A stretch of 64,000 bases of DNA, taken from Myxococcus virescens. Lineage in GTDB: Bacteria; Myxococcota; Myxococcia; Myxococcales; Myxococcaceae. The notes under the pieces are model-generated. The model saw only the letters and a program-made list of their open reading frames with translations. It was not told where the DNA came from and ran no database searches. The position numbers were made by a program, and so were the translations under genes. The first letter of the stretch is position 1, and each line of letters begins with the position of its first letter. Shown here piece by piece: positions 61,105 to 64,000 of the stretch. The DNA is taken from the NCBI RefSeq assembly GCF_900101905.1, contig NZ_FNAJ01000007.1, positions 124,001-188,000 of the forward strand, in the 5' to 3' direction.

Positions 61105-63579
61105 GTGCAGATCTCGTGCCCTCAGTGCTCGATGCAGTACGTCCTCGACTCCCGCTTGCTGCCGCCGGGGGGCGCCTCCGTCCAGTGCACGCGCTGTGGT
61201 CACGTGTTCATGGCCACGCCACACGGTGCGCCGCCGCCCTCGCGCTCGACTCCGGCGGTGACGGGCGGGGCAGGGCCCGCGCGCTCGAGCACGAAGTCCA
61301 CGCAGCTCTTCGCGGGAACTCCCCCTGGCGCCACGGCGGGTTCGTCCGTGACGACGACGACGCAGGTGTTCGGCGCGGGAGCCGTGGAGCGTTTGGCGCA
61401 AGCACCTTCGTCGGGGGCGCCGGTGGGGACGACGCAGTCGTACGGTGCGGTGGCGTCGAAGGGGCAGGGCGCCGACAACGCGACGCAGGCGTTCGGGGCG
61501 GTGCCTCCCGTGGCACCCGTTGGAACCACCCAGACTTTCGGGGCAGCTCCCGCGGCAAGCAACGCAACGCAGACGTTCGGCGCGGTGCCTCCTGTTGGAA
61601 CCACGCAGACGTTCGGGGCAGCTCCCGCGGCGAGCAACGCAACGCAGACCTTCGGCGCGGCGCCTCCTGTTGGAACCACGCAGACGTTCGGGGCAGCTCC
61701 CGCGGCGAGCAACGCAACGCAGACGTTCGGCGCGGTGCCTCCCGTCGGAACCACGCAGACGTTCGGGGCAGCTCCGGCGACTGGGCGGGGAACTGACAAC
61801 GCGACACAGGCGTTCGGGGCGGCGCCCCCGGTAGCCCCCGTGCCGCAGACGCAGGCGTTCGGGACGATGCCTTTCAGGGGACCGGCGGCCGATGCTGGCG
61901 CCTCGTCGCAGGGCGGAACTCCCGGAGCCGGGACACAGATGTTCGGCGCGGTTCCTCCAGTGGCACCTGTCATTCCCCCCGTTGGAAAGACGCAGACCTA
62001 CGGCACGGTTGCCGGACAGCAACACGGGGCGCCAGGGAGTGCCGGACCTGGCTCCGTGGCGCCCGGCAACGCGACCCAGACCTTTGGGGCGTACGCGCCT
62101 CCTCAGGCTGGCGCTTTCATGATGCCAGACCCGGGTTCCGTGCCCACGCCGCCTCCCGTGAGCCCGATTCACGCCGGTGGGGCGCAGGTTGCACCGCAGG
62201 GCTCCGCCTCGGCGGACGGCGCCCCCGTTGGATTCGCCGCGCCTCCCGCGAGCGATTCCGTGGCCCCATTGGGGCGCAGCCAGACGTTCAGCGCCGTTCA
62301 GCCGCCTGCTTCCGAGGCACCTGTGGGGTCGAAGCGGATCTTCGGCTCCGTGCCGCCCGTTCCCGCGCCCGCGAGCCTGTCCGGCGATGCCCCCACATCG
62401 TCACCGGATGCCGCCGAGCCCTTCGCGGGCGTCCGAACGACGAGCCCCTATGGCCTGTCACCGCTGTCCGGCGCCGACAATGGCATCCAGCTCCCGCCAG
62501 AATCGGAGCCCACCGAGGCGCCGGGCGCCGGGGCAGGGGGGCTGAGTGCCCTCAATGACTCCAGTGACTCGGACCTGGGCCCTCTGGCCGGGGCCGCATC
62601 ACGCCGGGCCCCGCTGGAGCTGCCTCCGGACCTGATTGCGTCGACCCGCCTGTCGATGGACGGAGCGCGGGCGTTCGAGCACGGCAGCTCCCAGCGAATC
62701 CGCCCCCGGGTGGTGCTGGCCATCCTGTTTGGACTCATCGTGGTGGCCTCGCTGGGCTACGTCGCGCTGAAGAACCGCGGGGTGGAGATCCCCGCCCATG
62801 TGGTGGATGCGACGGACCGTGCGTCGGTGCTGCTCCGTCGGGATGACTCCACCAACCGTCATCAGGCCATCGAACGGCTGCGAACCATCGCCACCGAGAA
62901 TCCCGGCTACGTCGACGTCCAGGCCGAGCTGGCGGTAGCGCTCACGCTCAGTCTGTCGGATGCCCAGGCGGATGCCGAGCGTCTGCGCCTCCGGGGCGCT
63001 GCCATCGCCCGCGGGCTGGAGGCCGCGGCGAAGATGCGCGTCCTTGCCGACCAGGTGGCGCGCCGCACCTCACTCCAGCAGGAGCAGGACGCCAACGCGC
63101 GCGAAATGGCGTCCCTGCGTGACACCACCGACACGCTTCGCAAGGAGCTGGACGTGCAGTTGGCCCAGCTGAGCAAGGCGCCGGAGTCCGAGCCGCCCAG
63201 TGCCGCGGCGGCGCGGCTCAAGGCACGCGCCCTCCATGCCTCCGTCCTGGCGGCGCCGGACTCCCTGGCCCTGGCCGAGCGTCTGCGCAACGTGGAGAGC
63301 GCCCCGTACCCGTGGAGCACGCTGGCTCGGGCCGAGTACGCGCTGATCGCCGGGTCGCCGCCAGAGTCGCTCGAGGCGGTGTCGAGGGATCTGGAGGCGC
63401 TGCGCCAGGCCGACAGCACGCTGCTGCGCGCCTACCTGCTCGGTGCTCGCGTGGCGCTGAAGCTGAAGGACACGGCAGCCGCCCGTTCACTCCTGGACGA
63501 CGCCGTGGCGCTGAACCCGGACCACCAGGCGGCGGCTCGGCTGATCGCGCAGATTGACGCGGACGCCGCCTCGCCCTGA
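61105..63579 (+). CDS. zinc-ribbon, TQTFGA-repeat, membrane TPR protein
   Basis: 824 residues from GTG 61105, 9 bp after the ComEA-like gene. Residues 2-35 form an MJ0042-type zinc ribbon (CPQC and CTRC). Residues about 60-330 are low-complexity Ala/Pro/Gly/Thr with at least a dozen copies of T-Q-T/A/V-F-G-A. This part includes three exact 25-residue repeats. One membrane helix follows (near 533-555, [20 protein letters not shown]). The rest is helical with TPR-like units ([36 protein letters not shown]), expected on the other side of the membrane. The TQ sites look like targets for Ser/Thr kinases or FHA readers. The function is unknown. Confidence 0.85.
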   Translation: MQISCPQCSMQYVLDSRLLPPGGASVQCTRCGHVFMATPHGAPPPSRSTPAVTGGAGPARSSTKSTQLFAGTPPGATAGSSVTTTTQVFGAGAVERLAQAPSSGAPVGTTQSYGAVASKGQGADNATQAFGAVPPVAPVGTTQTFGAAPAASNATQTFGAVPPVGTTQTFGAAPAASNATQTFGAAPPVGTTQTFGAAPAASNATQTFGAVPPVGTTQTFGAAPATGRGTDNATQAFGAAPPVAPVPQTQAFGTMPFRGPAADAGASSQGGTPGAGTQMFGAVPPVAPVIPPVGKTQTYGTVAGQQHGAPGSAGPGSVAPGNATQTFGAYAPPQAGAFMMPDPGSVPTPPPVSPIHAGGAQVAPQGSASADGAPVGFAAPPASDSVAPLGRSQTFSAVQPPASEAPVGSKRIFGSVPPVPAPASLSGDAPTSSPDAAEPFAGVRTTSPYGLSPLSGADNGIQLPPESEPTEAPGAGAGGLSALNDSSDSDLGPLAGAASRRAPLELPPDLIASTRLSMDGARAFEHGSSQRIRPRVVLAILFGLIVVASLGYVALKNRGVEIPAHVVDATDRASVLLRRDDSTNRHQAIERLRTIATENPGYVDVQAELAVALTLSLSDAQADAERLRLRGAAIARGLEAAAKMRVLADQVARRTSLQQEQDANAREMASLRDTTDTLRKELDVQLAQLSKAPESEPPSAAAARLKARALHASVLAAPDSLALAERLRNVESAPYPWSTLARAEYALIAGSPPESLEAVSRDLEALRQADSTLLRAYLLGARVALKLKDTAAARSLLDDAVALNPDHQAAARLIAQIDADAASP
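61516..61740 (+). repeat. three tandem 75-bp coding repeats
   Basis: Units at 61516-61590, 61591-61665 and 61666-61740 encode [22 protein letters not shown] plus three residues, nearly identical in DNA; a degenerate fourth unit starts at 61741. Length is a multiple of three, so unit gain or loss keeps the frame. Confidence 0.92.
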
Positions 63580-63603
63580 AACGACGACCGCTTCCGCCGT
63601 CTC

Positions 63604-63647
63604 GAGGGCTGGAGAAAGTCCAGTCCCTCACCCAGGGAAGAGCCCTC
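63604..63647 (+). terminator. possible terminator hairpin
   Basis: GAGGGCT pairs with AGCCCTC (7 bp) around a loop that can itself pair partly (GGACT/AGTCC-like). It lies 24 bp after the TPR gene stop, in the 166-bp gap before the glycosyltransferase. A second dyad, AAGAGGC-AC-GCCTCTT (63682-63697), may be an operator. Confidence 0.35.
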
Positions 63648-63745
63648 CGTGGCGCCACTGCCTGTGATTTCAAGCGCGTGGAAGAGGCACGCCTCTTGCT
63701 GAACCCGGACCCGTTTCGAGGACTGGGTGCTGGGAGGCAGGGTAG

Positions 63746-64000
63746 ATGGCGGAGGTCTTCTTCTGGTGTGCCGTGCTGCTGCTAGCACACACTTACTTTC
63801 TCTATCCCTTGAGCCTTTTTTTGCTCGAAGGGGCCGCGCAGGTGCTCAAGAACGCCCGCGATGTGCGGCGCGCGGAAACAGGCAATCAAGGCTCTGGCGG
63901 GCAGCGGGCGTTGCCCTCGGTGAGTCTGGTGGTGGCGGCCTACAACGAGGCTTCGTGCATCCAGCAGAAGCTGGAGAACAGCCTCGCGCTGGCGTACCCG
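63746..64000 (+). CDS. glycosyltransferase family 2, 3' end outside window
   Basis: 85 residues are visible from ATG 63746, with GGGAGG 8 nt upstream. A membrane helix comes first (FFWCAVLLLAHTYFLYPLSLFLL), then the start of a GT-A fold: LPSVSLVVAAYNEASCIQQKLENSL, read in two pieces. The AAYNE motif is the nucleotide-sugar-binding start of family 2 enzymes. An N-terminal helix before the catalytic domain is typical of exopolysaccharide synthases. The DxD and later motifs lie beyond the window. Confidence 0.85.
   Translation, partial: MAEVFFWCAVLLLAHTYFLYPLSLFLLEGAAQVLKNARDVRRAETGNQGSGGQRALPSVSLVVAAYNEASCIQQKLENSLALAYP

Noticed and set aside
61516-61800. CRISPR-like array
   Set aside because: The 75-bp units are contiguous, have no unique spacers and encode an in-frame protein repeat.

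Overview
The window is 64 kb of GC-rich DNA, densely packed with genes and using GTG/TTG as well as ATG starts. It looks like a myxobacterium of the Myxococcus/Corallococcus type. The reasons are a CorE-type copper-sensing sigma factor beside multicopper oxidases, many lipoproteins and secreted enzymes, large TPR proteins, a 7TMR-type chemoreceptor and an unusual lipid/polyketide synthase. I saw no rRNA, tRNA, CRISPR array, insertion sequence or origin.

Region 1 (1-6.5 kb) is a copper island. It holds the 3' part of a multicopper oxidase, a CorE-like ECF sigma factor with a C-terminal cysteine-rich domain, a convergent CopZ-like metallochaperone, a GNAT, a metal-binding lipoprotein, an outer-membrane efflux channel and a second, complete Tat-exported multicopper oxidase. 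Region 2 (6.5-12.6 kb) holds a low-GC unknown gene, a small P-loop ATPase, a lipase with an unclear N-terminus, an M28 peptidase, a secreted unknown and a CinA/MoaB-fold protein. Region 3 (12.6-27.5 kb) holds a 1692-residue TPR protein, a GNAT, an M13 metalloprotease lipoprotein, a DUF4136 lipoprotein, a Rieske protein with a TetR regulator, an MFS exporter, a secreted unknown and an OpgC-like membrane acyltransferase.

Region 4 (27.5-35 kb) is a tight heavy-metal efflux operon: outer-membrane factor, adaptor, HME-RND pump, response regulator and histidine kinase, with 4-nt overlaps. Tandem 11-bp direct repeats upstream look like an OmpR-family operator. Region 5 (35-46 kb) holds a UvrA2-like ATPase, a 7TMR/MCP chemoreceptor, a stand-alone E2-type acyltransferase, a three-gene unit (unknown, PqqD-radical SAM fusion, SUMF1-fold protein), a GFA-family protein and a Gfo/Idh/MocA oxidoreductase.

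Region 6 (46.1-56.3 kb) is the most interesting part. Four same-strand genes are separated by 12-28 nt: an ACP-ACP-FabL-like reductase fusion, a 2216-residue hot-dog?-AT-KS-KS/CLF-KR-DH megasynthase with no ACP of its own, a membrane fatty-acid desaturase and a methyltransferase. It reads as a compact PUFA-synthase-like lipid or polyketide pathway with carriers supplied in trans. Region 7 (56.4-64 kb) holds a Tat-exported DUF839/PhoX-like protein, histidine ammonia-lyase, aspartate kinase followed closely by a ComEA-like protein and a zinc-ribbon/TQTFGA-repeat/TPR protein, and the start of a glycosyltransferase.
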